This document shows, piece by piece, positions 31,801 to 40,522 of a stretch of 64,000 bases of DNA. Each line of letters starts with the position of its first letter. Within the stretch, counting starts at the first letter, position 1. The notes beneath the pieces are model-generated. The model saw nothing but the letters and a program-made list of their open reading frames with translations, had not been told where the DNA came from and did not search any database. Made by a program: the position numbers and the translations under genes. Source of the stretch: Claveliimonas sp034178805 (GTDB lineage: Bacteria; Bacillota; Clostridia; Lachnospirales; Lachnospiraceae). The DNA lies in NCBI RefSeq assembly GCF_050314255.1, contig NZ_JBNPMZ010000008.1, positions 60,648-124,647 of the forward strand, given 5' to 3'.

Positions 31801-32536
31801 TGGTGAAGGTAGTGCCCATGCCCTCTGTGGATTGTACGCTAATCTGACCGGAATGAGATTCCACGATTCGTTTGGAGATGGCAAGTCCAAGACCGGTTCC
31901 GCCCTGTTTGTGAGTGACAAAGGGCTGGAAAATATCTGACAGGAACTCTTCTGGAATGCCGCAGCCGGAATCCGTGATGGTCACTATGATATTGCCATTT
32001 TTGGAAAAAGCATGAAGTTGTATGTTATTTTTCCGGTTTTCAGGATTCAAATCGCCAGTAGATTCCGTGGCTTCTGCAGCGTTGCGGAGAAGATTCAGGA
32101 ACACTTCCCGAAGCTTAATGGGATCACCGCAAAATGGTGGGAACGCCGGATCGAGGCAGGAAGAAAATTCCACAGGTGAATCAGCAATAGAGGTCGCAAA
32201 GGACAGGACGATCTGTTCCATGAATTTTCGGAAGTTCATGGATTTTACAGAAAGAGCGCTTCCGTTATTGTATGAGGAGAGTTCTTCTAACAGCTCTTTC
32301 ATGTAAATGATATCGTCGCGCAGGGAATCCCAGTGCCTGAATGTGGTGACTTCGGGATGCTGTGCTTCGATAAGCTGGAGGGTGCTGTAAACTAAAGTGA
32401 GAGGGTTGCGAATTTCGTGACTGACTGTGCGCAGTGTCTCCTCGTGGGAGTCGAGCAGCTTCTGAATCAGTGCTCGATTTCCCGGGTTTTGTGCCATTAA
32501 TTGTCTTAATTTGTCGTAATCTGTATCTGTAAACAT
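31781..32536 (-). CDS. soluble orphan histidine kinase
   Basis: A 251-residue kinase without membrane or sensor domain. H box SHEIRNPLTLVYST (phospho-His about residue 40), N box NLLRNAAEAT, G1 DSGCGIPEEF, G2 GGTGLGLAI. The fold is that of PAS-less sporulation-type kinases. No response regulator is adjacent; Spo0A is a reasonable partner in a spore former, but this is inference. Confidence 0.88.
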   Translation of the reverse strand: MFTDTDYDKLRQLMAQNPGNRALIQKLLDSHEETLRTVSHEIRNPLTLVYSTLQLIEAQHPEVTTFRHWDSLRDDIIYMKELLEELSSYNNGSALSVKSMNFRKFMEQIVLSFATSIADSPVEFSSCLDPAFPPFCGDPIKLREVFLNLLRNAAEATESTGDLNPENRKNNIQLHAFSKNGNIIVTITDSGCGIPEEFLSDIFQPFVTHKQGGTGLGLAISKRIVESHSGQISVQSTEGMGTTFTITLPIK

Positions 32537-32624
32537 GTGATATTACCGCCTTTCTGGTCTAGCAGTTTAACACAGGCGGTTTAAATATTCAATCAAAAAA
32601 TGAGAATGAGAGAAGGTAAAAATT

Positions 32625-33035
32625 ATGAAGGATGAGAACTGTATTTTTTGTAAAATAGCGAATGGAGAAATTCCGGCAGCAACGCTGTATGAAGACGATG
32701 ACTTCCGGGTAATTCTGGATCTGGGACCGGCATCCAAAGGACATGCCCTGATTCTTCCGAAGGAACATTATGCGAATCTTTATGAGCTTCCGGATGAGCT
32801 GGCGGCAAAAGTAATCATTTTGGCGAAGAAGATGATTACCAAGCTTACCGGTGTATTGGGCTGTGACGGATACAATCTGGTTCAGAATAATGGATCGGCA
32901 GCAGGACAGACGGTTTTCCACTTCCATCTGCATATGATCCCCCGTTATGAGGGAGATCAGGTGGGACTTGGATGGAAGATGGGCGAGCTGACAGATGCGG
33001 ATCGTGATGAGATCCTGGCAAAGCTGGCCGAGTAA
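32625..33035 (+). CDS. HIT family nucleotide-binding protein
   Basis: A 136-residue nucleotide hydrolase/transferase of the HIT superfamily. N-terminal CIFCKIANGEIPA and the histidine triad HFHLHMIPR (HxHxH). GAGAAGG lies before the ATG. Substrate unknown; Hint-type enzymes act on AMP-linked compounds. Confidence 0.93.
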   Translation: MKDENCIFCKIANGEIPAATLYEDDDFRVILDLGPASKGHALILPKEHYANLYELPDELAAKVIILAKKMITKLTGVLGCDGYNLVQNNGSAAGQTVFHFHLHMIPRYEGDQVGLGWKMGELTDADRDEILAKLAE

Positions 33036-33083
33036 TATAGCAGATATTGAATAGAAAAAAACAAAAGAAAAAGGTATAAGAGT

Positions 33084-33638
33084 GTGGGTATGGAATCCAA
33101 AAGAAAAGCCAGATTTGATGATGCATATAATCAGTATCACGACGTTATGCTTCAGGTGGCTGCACTTTATACCCGGAATCTGTCTGCAGCAGAAGACGTT
33201 GTGCAGGATGTATTTCTGAAATATTATGTATTTATCGGTCATAATGAAGTAAAGAATTTAAAAGCGTGGCTGATGGTTACAACCAGAAATACGGCGTTCA
33301 ATTATAACAGAAAAGCAAAACACGAGATACCGGTGGATATTAAGGAAGAGGGAGACCTACTTCTCGGATATGGAGAAAGTATGGAAGAGCACTTCTTTAA
33401 TAAAATATGTAAAATGGAGACTCTGGAGTATTCTGATACAGTGATGGATGCATTATACGAAAAGAGTTCCAGATGGTATGAAGTGGTAACAAGTGTCTAT
33501 TGTATGGGACTAACTCAGAAAGATGCCGGGGAATGTATGGGAATTACAGAAGATGCAGTTCAGGGAATACTGAAAAGGGCAAAAAATTGGATAGAGAATA
33601 ATTATCGGGAAGAATACGACCATATCAACAGAGCGTAA
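33084..33638 (+). CDS. ECF-type RNA polymerase sigma factor
   Basis: A 184-residue sigma-70 family protein: region 2 (RFDDAYNQYHDVMLQVAALYTRN...AEDVVQDVFLKYY) and region 4 (YCMGLTQKDAGECMGITEDAVQGILKRAKNWI). GTG 33084 (AAGG 9 nt upstream) or ATG 33090. In related genomes such a gene is followed by a DUF4367 anti-sigma-like protein; here that protein is at 34843, with the opposite-strand murG between. Confidence 0.85.
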   Translation: MGMESKRKARFDDAYNQYHDVMLQVAALYTRNLSAAEDVVQDVFLKYYVFIGHNEVKNLKAWLMVTTRNTAFNYNRKAKHEIPVDIKEEGDLLLGYGESMEEHFFNKICKMETLEYSDTVMDALYEKSSRWYEVVTSVYCMGLTQKDAGECMGITEDAVQGILKRAKNWIENNYREEYDHINRA

Positions 33639-33668
33639 AAAGGTGTCGTTTCGACACCTTTTTACGCT
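33632..33668. terminator. bidirectional terminator sigma factor / murG
   Basis: Perfect 17-bp stem AGCGTAAAAAGGTGTCG with TTT loop, between convergent genes. Confidence 0.92.
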
Positions 33669-33676
33669 GTATAAAC

Positions 33677-34744
33677 TTATGAACGGGCAGCTTCTTCAAT
33701 CAGGTCAATGATGGTATCAATAGAATCCTGCTGATTGGATTTTGCCATAGCGTCTACATATTTTGCGCGGTTATCATACAGTTCGTGAATAGCGGTAAGG
33801 AATTTTTCATTTGTAATTTCTTCTTCCTCCAACACGAGGCTGAAGCCCTGGCGCTCAAAGGAACGGGCATTCAGAATCTGGTCACCGCGGCTTGCATTAG
33901 CGGAAAGCGGAATCAGGAGATTCGGCTTATGCAGAGCAAGAAGTTCACAGATGGCATTGGCACCGGCGCGTGAGATTACAATATCGGTAAGAGCGAACAG
34001 ATCTTTCAGTTCGTCCTTAATATATTCATATTGTACGTAGCCGTCCAGTCCGTTTAAAGATGGGTCAACTTTATTCTTTCCGCAAAGGTGGATCACTTGA
34101 AAATCTTTCAAAAGGTTCGGAAGTACTCTGCGGACAGCCTCATTCACGGCAACAGCTCCCAGACTTCCGCCAATAACCAGGATGACAGGTTTCGAGTCGG
34201 AAAATCCGGTGAAATCAAGGGCTTTCTGCCTGTTTCCGGATAATAATTCCTGGCGGATCGGAGAACCGGTCAGTACTGCTTTGTCAGCAGGAAGCTCGGC
34301 CACCGTCTCCGGGAAATTACAGCAGACCTTTGTGGCAGAAGGAATGGAAAGTTTGTTCGCAAGCCCGGGAGTCATGTCAGACTCATGGATGATGGTAGGA
34401 ACTTTACACTTCTTTCCGGCAAGGACGACCGGAACAGATACAAATCCGCCTTTGGAAAAGATAACATCCGGTTTCAGAAGCTTGATCAGCTTCTTGGCTT
34501 CTCCGAATCCCCGGATAACACGGAAGGGATCGGTGAAATTCTGCAAACTAAAATAGCGGCGAAGTTTTCCGGAAGAAATTCCATGGTATGGAATGCCGAA
34601 AGCCTCAATGAGTTCTTTCTCAATGCCGTTGTAGGAACCGATGTAGTGAATATCATAATTAAGCTCTTTCAGGCGCGGTAACAGCGCGATGTTAGGAGTG
34701 ACATGACCGGCAGTACCGCCGCCGGTTAAGATAATACGTTTCAT
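33677..34744 (-). CDS. murG: MurG: UDP-GlcNAc--lipid I N-acetylglucosaminyltransferase
   Basis: A 355-residue GT28 enzyme that converts lipid I to lipid II on the inner face of the membrane. N-terminal ILTGGGTAGHVTPN, central IHESDMTPGLANKL and VIGGSLGA, C-terminal SRAGANAICELLALHKPNLLIPL. GGAGG precedes the ATG at 34744; a longer frame to 34804 is not supported. Single gene, away from any dcw cluster, between a sigma factor and its likely partner. Confidence 0.94.
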   Translation of the reverse strand: MKRIILTGGGTAGHVTPNIALLPRLKELNYDIHYIGSYNGIEKELIEAFGIPYHGISSGKLRRYFSLQNFTDPFRVIRGFGEAKKLIKLLKPDVIFSKGGFVSVPVVLAGKKCKVPTIIHESDMTPGLANKLSIPSATKVCCNFPETVAELPADKAVLTGSPIRQELLSGNRQKALDFTGFSDSKPVILVIGGSLGAVAVNEAVRRVLPNLLKDFQVIHLCGKNKVDPSLNGLDGYVQYEYIKDELKDLFALTDIVISRAGANAICELLALHKPNLLIPLSANASRGDQILNARSFERQGFSLVLEEEEITNEKFLTAIHELYDNRAKYVDAMAKSNQQDSIDTIIDLIEEAARS

Positions 34745-34842
34745 ACTATGCCTCCGATTCAATATTGATAAGATAATTGTAAACGCAAGCGGGGCATGGG
34801 TCAAGAAAAAGTCATAAATGTAATGAATGAAAAGGGGAAATT

Positions 34843-35706
34843 ATGCAGAAGCAATTTGATGATTTCGAAAAATTCATAAACGAAGAGCTGGAAAGGGAAG
34901 CGGAAGAGATAGAGCGGGAACTACAGAAGCATCCGGAGCTTGCCTCTCTAAAAGCAAGCGACAGCTTAAAGGAAAAGATAGATGCCAAAATCGAAGCTAT
35001 GGAGCGTGAGCGGGTCATCAGCCAGCTGTCGGAGGAGGATCGTGAAGCACTTCTGCTTGGACGAGAGGTCAGAAAAGAAAAAGAAGAAGAAAAGAAGCGC
35101 AGGGAAAAGCGTCGGAAAGCTGGAATGTGGAAGCGGCTGGTTGCGGCTGCGGCAGTGGTGGTCATTGTGGCAAGCGTGGGAATTACCAGCGTTGGGGGAC
35201 CGAAGCGGGTGGCAACGTTTGTGGAACATGTAATTGGTGGGAGAAAGATGGATAAAGTGGCATCAGTATCAGAGGAAGAGAGTGTAAAAGAGTCGCAGAT
35301 AGATGAGGAGGAAAAAGCTTATCAAGAAATAAAGGATAAACTTGGATTTGAACCAGTAAAAATTACAGTCGGTCCTGATACGATGAAATTTAAGTTTATG
35401 GAGTTGGATGAATATTTGCAGACGGTTAATATGATTTATGATTTAAGCGGGAAAAATATTTCTTACATTATGCAATGTACATATGCTGATGATGCTTGGG
35501 CAATAGATATGGAGGATCAGTTGTTAAAAGAGTATGAGTATCCATTAAACAAGGTTCAAGCGATAATTAGGGAGTATGAGATAAAAGAAACTGGGGAAAT
35601 AAGATATGTGGCAATTTTTGAATACAAAAAGGTTTATTATCGTCTTGCTGCTACCATAGAAGAAGAGCAGTTTATGAAAATTTTGAATTCTTTACATTTT
35701 TCTTAA
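34843..35706 (+). CDS. DUF4367-type membrane protein, likely anti-sigma factor
   Basis: A 287-residue protein with a Glu/Arg-rich coiled-coil cytoplasmic part (1-85), one transmembrane helix (about residues 90-110, LVAAAAVVVIVASVGI) and an exported C-terminal DUF4367-like domain (about 155-287). It probably holds the ECF sigma factor at 33084 inactive. AAGGGG lies 6 nt before the ATG. Base composition drops (more AT) after about 35,270, where the exported domain begins. Confidence 0.75.
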   Translation: MQKQFDDFEKFINEELEREAEEIERELQKHPELASLKASDSLKEKIDAKIEAMERERVISQLSEEDREALLLGREVRKEKEEEKKRREKRRKAGMWKRLVAAAAVVVIVASVGITSVGGPKRVATFVEHVIGGRKMDKVASVSEEESVKESQIDEEEKAYQEIKDKLGFEPVKITVGPDTMKFKFMELDEYLQTVNMIYDLSGKNISYIMQCTYADDAWAIDMEDQLLKEYEYPLNKVQAIIREYEIKETGEIRYVAIFEYKKVYYRLAATIEEEQFMKILNSLHFS

Positions 35707-35745
35707 AAAAAGCGACGGTTTTTGTAAAGAAGTGTGTCTCTATAT

Positions 35746-36279
35746 ATGAGGGAGACAGGAGAGCTGTGGAAACAGAAGATGAGGAAGAAAATTGTATCTG
35801 CATTTTGTGCCCTTGCATTGATCTTAGGACTCATATGGAGTACTGGAGCAGAGGTGGAGGCATCTGATAGTGTGCCAATGTTAGATGGGTCCTATCTGAC
35901 TCATGAGACGGAATCAATCGGGCAGAGTGTTCAGATGACGAGAGGGGCCAACCTTCAGGAAGGCTATTCCAAACTGGTTCGGTTGGGTCCTGGTGTCATT
36001 TACGCGGGTGGAACTACAATTGCTGATCATACAGTGGAGTCTGTGCAGGTAACAGTAATTGTGGAACGCGCAAGAGAAGATGAGGATGAGTGGCATTTTG
36101 TGGATGGATGGCACAAGGAAAACACGAATGCTGATCTGGTGAGTGCAAATAAGAGGATGGAAGTAGAAGGAGGATGGTATTATCGAGTGAGATGTACTCA
36201 TTCTGCTGATGGAGACATGAGTAGTTCATATACTGACGGTCTTTATGTTTCATCACCGACATCGTCTTCAACACCATAA
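35746..36279 (+). CDS. DUF6147-like secreted protein
   Basis: A 177-residue exported protein with signal peptide MRKKIVSAFCALALILGLIW and a conserved-looking beta domain (GVIYAGGTTIADHTVESVQVTVIVERA, WYYRVRCTHSADG). Start uncertain: ATG 35746 or ATG 35779, the latter giving a textbook signal peptide. Ends in a Ser/Thr/Pro tail. Probably co-expressed with the DUF4367 gene. Function unknown. Confidence 0.7.
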   Translation: MRETGELWKQKMRKKIVSAFCALALILGLIWSTGAEVEASDSVPMLDGSYLTHETESIGQSVQMTRGANLQEGYSKLVRLGPGVIYAGGTTIADHTVESVQVTVIVERAREDEDEWHFVDGWHKENTNADLVSANKRMEVEGGWYYRVRCTHSADGDMSSSYTDGLYVSSPTSSSTP

Positions 36280-36283
36280 CCCC

Positions 36284-36306
36284 TCTCCAATTTTTTAGGA
36301 GAGCTG
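36284..36306 (+). terminator. weak hairpin after DUF6147 gene
   Basis: CCTCTCC / GGAGAG around a T6 loop; no T run afterwards. Confidence 0.4.
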
Positions 36307-36330
36307 TAACCGCAGTGAGTGTCTAAAAAA

Positions 36331-36465
36331 CCGAAAGGGACTATCATAACCATTACCCAGAGGCGCACAGAGAAACTAAAAAAACAGTTTCCTTACATTG
36401 AAAGCCGTCAAAGGTCCATTGGACTAAAGTCGTCTCCAGGTGATGGTTATGATAGTCCCTTTCGG
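36331..36465. repeat. 27-bp inverted repeat element (135 bp)
   Basis: 36331-36357 and 36439-36465 are complementary with one mismatch (23 bp perfect) and flank 81 bp containing a GAAACT...AGTTTC hairpin. A 74-codon ORF (36319-36543) crosses both arms and has no SD, so I treat this as a structured element, not a gene. Confidence 0.75.
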
Positions 36466-36481
36466 GGAAACTTCAAATGTA

Positions 36482-36508
36482 CGGTGCGGGTCTGGCTAAC
36501 CCGCACCG
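36482..36508 (-). terminator. hairpin after the TSCPD gene
   Basis: CGGTGCGGGT / ACCCGCACCG, 10-bp perfect stem with a 7-nt loop, 12 bp past the TSCPD stop on the minus strand; no clear T run. Confidence 0.6.
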
Positions 36509-36519
36509 CAAAGAAAAAG

Positions 36520-36762
36520 TTATCCCTGTTTAGCCAGTCTTAATGCTTTTGCCAGTTGATCCGGGCAGGATGTGGGTTTGGAACCACAGGTGATGCCCTC
36601 CAGACGGGAGATGGCTTCGTCCACCTGCATGCCCTTTACCAACTGCGATACGCCCATGGTATTTCCGGCACATCCACCGAGAAAGTGTACGGATTTGATC
36701 GTGTCTCCATCTAATTCTACGTCAATCAACTGGGAGCAGACTCCCTTCGGTCTATACTGCAT
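36520..36762 (-). CDS. TSCPD domain protein (TIGR03905 family)
   Basis: An 80-residue stand-alone TSCPD domain: MQYRPKGVCSQ, FLGGCAGNTMGVSQLVKGM, and ITCGSKPTSCPDQLAKAL with the name-giving motif. The domain is otherwise found at the C-terminus of B12-dependent ribonucleotide reductases and is thought to bind metal through its cysteines. GGAGG precedes the start. Function of the free form unknown. Confidence 0.92.
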   Translation of the reverse strand: MQYRPKGVCSQLIDVELDGDTIKSVHFLGGCAGNTMGVSQLVKGMQVDEAISRLEGITCGSKPTSCPDQLAKALRLAKQG

Positions 36763-36894
36763 ATTCTATACCTCCGATTCTACGTATATGATGTTGGAAT
36801 CAAAACCCCAACTATGATTTCACAGGAATTATAACAAAATCCCAATAAAAAAGCTAGGTTACGGAAGAAATATTTGGTATACTGATAAGCAAGA

Positions 36895-37085
36895 GTTACT
36901 ATTCGCAGCCGATATGGATTCGCGGACCGACTCGTCATGCTTGCATGTAAGAGTCGGTCCGCGAATCCATATCGAACCTGCGAAGCAGGGACTCCACTCA
37001 CATAAGCAGTCTTAGCTCCGTAAGGAGTGGAACTGAAGCCTCGAAGAGGCGACGAGTGCGCATGTGGGTGGCTGTGAATAGTAAC
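36895..37085. repeat. highly folded 190-bp intergenic element
   Basis: Outer stem 36895-36910 / 37070-37085 (16 bp, one G:U). Inside: a perfect 23-bp stem 36911-36933 / 36951-36973 tipped by CATGC-TT-GCATG; CCTGC-GAA-GCAGG (36977-36989); stem 36995-37003 / 37062-37070; CTCC-GTAA-GGAG (37016-37027); GCCTC-GAA-GAGGC (37038-37050). It lies in the 371-bp gap before mtnN and holds no ORF. Confidence 0.8.
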
Positions 37086-37133
37086 AAGCAAGACATTTTT
37101 ATAGAAAATATATATAATCCAGGAGGGATAGTG

Positions 37134-37826
37134 ATGATAGGAATTATAGGAGCAATGGAAGAAGAAGTTGCTGCTTTGAAAGAAGCAATGGAGATTCAGG
37201 AGGTCAAAGTGATGGCGTCCATGACATTTTGCAGGGGCAGGCTTTGTGAGAAGGATGTTGTCGTTGTGCGAAGCGGTATTGGCAAGGTGAATGCTGCTCT
37301 CTGCGCACAGATCCTTATAGATATGTTTGGGGTGGAGGCGTTGATCAATACGGGAATCGCCGGTTCTCTGGATGCCCGGATTGATATTGGAGATATGGTG
37401 ATTTCTACGGATGCGCTGCATCACGATATGGATGCAACTCTTTTTGGGGATCCCGTGGGACAGGTGCCGAGGATGGATACCCTGTCATTCCCGGCAGATG
37501 AGCGTCTGATAGCACTGGCTAAGGAGGCCAATGAGGAGGCGAACCCGGACATTCATACTTTTGTTGGAAGAGTGGTGAGCGGAGATCAGTTCATTTCTTC
37601 GACGGAAGCGAAGAATAAAATCATTGCGAATTTTCATCCTCTCTGCACAGAGATGGAAGGAGCGGGTATCGCGCATGCAGCATACCTGAACAAAGTTTCG
37701 TATGTCATCGTTCGAGCAATTTCGGACAAGGCAGATAACAGTGCGGATATGGATTATCCGACTTTCGAAAAGCAGGCAATTGCCCACAGTGTCAGACTTG
37801 TGATGAATCTGCTGCCAAGAATTTAG
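37134..37826 (+). CDS. mtnN: 5'-methylthioadenosine/S-adenosylhomocysteine nucleosidase
   Basis: A 230-residue enzyme that removes adenine from MTA, SAH and 5'-deoxyadenosine, recycling SAM products. MIGIIGAMEEEV start, SGIGKVNAA, NTGIAGSLD, catalytic-region EMEGAGIAHAAY and ISDKAD (Asp acid). AGGAGG (37121-37126) sets ATG 37134. Followed by a terminator that overlaps the next gene's SD. Confidence 0.95.
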   Translation: MIGIIGAMEEEVAALKEAMEIQEVKVMASMTFCRGRLCEKDVVVVRSGIGKVNAALCAQILIDMFGVEALINTGIAGSLDARIDIGDMVISTDALHHDMDATLFGDPVGQVPRMDTLSFPADERLIALAKEANEEANPDIHTFVGRVVSGDQFISSTEAKNKIIANFHPLCTEMEGAGIAHAAYLNKVSYVIVRAISDKADNSADMDYPTFEKQAIAHSVRLVMNLLPRI

Positions 37827-37927
37827 CTAAAGCTTCCGGTACAGGCAGAGGAGGCGAATCTGACAGAATTGATAAATGCTGACAGAATCTGCCATTTCTA
37901 CTGCGAAATGTGGAGAACGGTTTTTCT

Positions 37928-37976
37928 ACCCTCTTTCTTAGATTCCGCTATAATCGAATCAAGAAGGAGGGTTTTT
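37928..37976 (+). terminator. mtnN terminator whose 3' arm is the SD of the next gene
   Basis: Stem 37928-37945 / 37956-37972 (one bulge, one G:U) followed by TTTTT. AAGGAGGG is within the 3' arm, ATG follows at 37980, and TATAAT (37949-37954) is in the loop. Third case of this design in the window. Confidence 0.8.
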
Positions 37977-37979
37977 ATT

Positions 37980-38981
37980 ATGGTAGAAGCAATCATGGAC
38001 AATCGTATTCCGTATATTCTGATGGGAATTTTCACAGTAGCGGGAGTAGTGAGTAAGCTGGTGGCGGGGGTTACGCTGAAGCGTCTGGTAAATGCGGCGG
38101 GCAATATGAGTAAGAGCTCGCATCCTCTGATCCGGCTGGTGCGGGCAAAATTTGAGCATGCATGCATGATCAGTGACCGGGTGCAGAATGTGGATGTGTT
38201 TGCACAGAAATATTTGTATGAATACAAGGTTTTGGGTATCCGGTTACATACCCTGTGCAGAATCGGAAGAGGAAGTGCGTGGCTATGCCTGGTGACAGGA
38301 CTTGCAGGGTCATTTGTGACGTATCGGAATGATGCGGCAGCGGATCAGGCTCTGCAGATAATGGCTGCTGGAGTGGGAGGCGCCGTTATTCTGACGGTGT
38401 TGCAGATGCTGACGGACGAGAAGTATAAGTTGGAAGCAGTAAAAACTTATATGGTGGATTATCTGGAAAATGTCTGTGCACACCGGTATGAGAAGACGGC
38501 ACAGCGGGAGCAGAAGACGGCCCAGGCAGAACAGAAGAATGGAGGAAGAGAATTGGAGAATCCGGAGAGACCGCGTCCGAGAGAAGAGGTTCCGGCGCCG
38601 GATTATTCCACGGAGATATCAGAGCCGGTTATGCCGGAACCAGTACGGATGCCGGAACCTGGGAGAACACCGGAGCCTGTGCGGGCACCGGAACGTACGC
38701 CGGGCCCGGCTGTTCAAGCGGATTCAGCTTCGGGAATTGTTCAGGCCAGAGATGATGGCTATCTGACGGGAACAGCTGTAGAACAGAATCTTCGGGAAGA
38801 GACGATAAGTCCGGTCAGAAATCGGAAGAATCGAAGAAAACAGGAGAAGACGGAGACATTCCGGGACACATCCGAAGAATTACTTTTGAGCGAGTCAGAT
38901 GCGGAGGGAAAAGGAAAGGAGCATCCGCCTATTTCTAAGGAAGTCCTGATCAGAGAGATACTGGAAGAGTTTTTGGCTTGA
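37980..38981 (+). CDS. membrane protein with Pro/Glu-rich tail, unknown function
   Basis: Not recognised. 333 residues: an N-terminal helix (PYILMGIFTVAGVVSKLVAGV), a cytoplasmic stretch with CRIGRGS, two more helices (LCLVTGLAGSFV; IMAAGVGGAVILTVLQML), then a long charged tail with PEPVR-type repeats (about 215-260) and a C-terminal helix ISKEVLIREILEEFLA. AAGGAGG lies 9 nt before ATG 37980 inside the terminator stem. Single gene by context. Confidence 0.78.
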   Translation: MVEAIMDNRIPYILMGIFTVAGVVSKLVAGVTLKRLVNAAGNMSKSSHPLIRLVRAKFEHACMISDRVQNVDVFAQKYLYEYKVLGIRLHTLCRIGRGSAWLCLVTGLAGSFVTYRNDAAADQALQIMAAGVGGAVILTVLQMLTDEKYKLEAVKTYMVDYLENVCAHRYEKTAQREQKTAQAEQKNGGRELENPERPRPREEVPAPDYSTEISEPVMPEPVRMPEPGRTPEPVRAPERTPGPAVQADSASGIVQARDDGYLTGTAVEQNLREETISPVRNRKNRRKQEKTETFRDTSEELLLSESDAEGKGKEHPPISKEVLIREILEEFLA

Positions 38982-39070
38982 TTCTGGAGTCCCAAACTGG
39001 TAGAATAAAAGATAATGTTGGAGAAACATAAACAAGAAGGGAAGTTCAGAAGAAACGGCAGGATTAACAG

Positions 39071-40522
39071 ATGGGGAATTTGTATCGTCAGTTATGTGAG
39101 TACAGTGAATCGGATTACTACGGATTCCATATGCCGGGGCATAAGCGGAACGGCAGCATGATGGATGAGAAACTTCCATGCCGGATCGATATTACAGAGA
39201 TAGAAGGCTTTGATGATCTGCATCATGCTTCCGGTATTTTGAAAGAAGCTCAGGAGAGCGCAGCCAGAGTGTACGGCGCCGATGAGACTTATTTTATGGT
39301 CAATGGAAGTACGGTGGGAATCTTAAGTGCGATTCTTGGAAATACAAAAAAGGGAGACACGGTGCTTGTGGCAAGGAATTGTCACAAGTCTGTGTACCAT
39401 GCGATATTTATAAATGAGCTGAAGCCGGTATATCTTTATCCGGAGTTCAGCGGAGAGCTTCAGTTGAATACGGAAATCTCCGTAAGCGCAGTGAAAACTG
39501 CGCTTAAAGAGCATTCAGATATCCGTGCCGTCATTCTGGTGTCACCGACTTATGATGGAGTTATATCAGATATTGGGCAGATTGCGGATGTGGTACATGA
39601 GTATAGGATCCCGCTGATCGTGGATCAGGCGCATGGGGCTCATCTTGGATTTCATTCGTATTTTGGTGAAAATGCCAACCGGCAGGGAGCAGATGTGGTT
39701 ATCCACAGCCTGCATAAGACACTTCCGTCCCTGACGCAGACGGCACTTTTGCATATGAACGGACCTTATGCAAATCGACGTAAGGTTCGAAGATATCTGG
39801 ATATGCTGCAATCCAGCAGTCCCTCCTATGTTCTGATGGCAAGTATTGATGGATGTATCCGGATGCTGGAAGAAGGAGCGGAACTGTTCGATCCTTATGT
39901 AAGACAGCTCCAAAAATTTTGGGAGAAGACAGAAGAGCTGAAAAGGCTTTGTGTGATCCGGACGGAGCATTTCGATCCGTCGAAGATTGTAATTTCCGTC
40001 AAAGATACTGATATAACCAGTCGGGAGCTGTACGAAACATTGCTGAACCGGTATCATTTGCAGATGGAGATGGTGAGTGGGACATATGTGCTTGCCATGA
40101 CATCGGTGGGAGATACGGAGGAAGGATTTGACAGACTCTGGACGGCGCTGACAGAAATTGATCAGGAATGCGATGCGCGGATGTCAGAAGCGGAAAATCA
40201 GACAGATATGGGTACTCTGGGCAGGATTGCTCCGGTGGAGCAGGTATTTACCAGTGCAGAAATGGAGAGAATTCTGGAGGATGCATGGGAAGGTGATACG
40301 CAGTCTGACAGTGATAGGGTGCGTCATCTGCGATGGGAAGAGAGTGCAGGTTATATTTCCACCGAATATGCATATCTCTATCCGCCGGGGATTCCGATTC
40401 TTGTGCCGGGTGAACGAATTTCCGAAGAGGCGGTGGATACGATGCTTTGCTACAGAAAACTGGATTTTCATATAGAAGGATTACAAAAAGAAGATTATAT
40501 AAAGGTATGGGCTGATGGGTAA
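39071..40522 (+). CDS. Orn/Lys/Arg decarboxylase-family PLP enzyme
   Basis: A 483-residue fold-type I PLP enzyme. HMPGHKRN near the start, substrate region STVGILSAI, DQAHGAHLGFH (Asp binding the PLP nitrogen) and the Schiff-base Lys in HSLHKTLPSLTQTA; C-terminal decarboxylase domain with YPPGIPILVPGE. It resembles Bacillus YaaO/SpeA-like proteins encoded beside tmk/holB, as here beside gmk-holB. Exact substrate (arginine, lysine or ornithine) cannot be told. Confidence 0.9.
   Translation: MGNLYRQLCEYSESDYYGFHMPGHKRNGSMMDEKLPCRIDITEIEGFDDLHHASGILKEAQESAARVYGADETYFMVNGSTVGILSAILGNTKKGDTVLVARNCHKSVYHAIFINELKPVYLYPEFSGELQLNTEISVSAVKTALKEHSDIRAVILVSPTYDGVISDIGQIADVVHEYRIPLIVDQAHGAHLGFHSYFGENANRQGADVVIHSLHKTLPSLTQTALLHMNGPYANRRKVRRYLDMLQSSSPSYVLMASIDGCIRMLEEGAELFDPYVRQLQKFWEKTEELKRLCVIRTEHFDPSKIVISVKDTDITSRELYETLLNRYHLQMEMVSGTYVLAMTSVGDTEEGFDRLWTALTEIDQECDARMSEAENQTDMGTLGRIAPVEQVFTSAEMERILEDAWEGDTQSDSDRVRHLRWEESAGYISTEYAYLYPPGIPILVPGERISEEAVDTMLCYRKLDFHIEGLQKEDYIKVWADG

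Noticed and set aside
36319..36543. 74-codon ORF after DUF6147
   Set aside because: GTG start without SD; both arms of a near-perfect inverted repeat and a terminator-like hairpin lie inside it.
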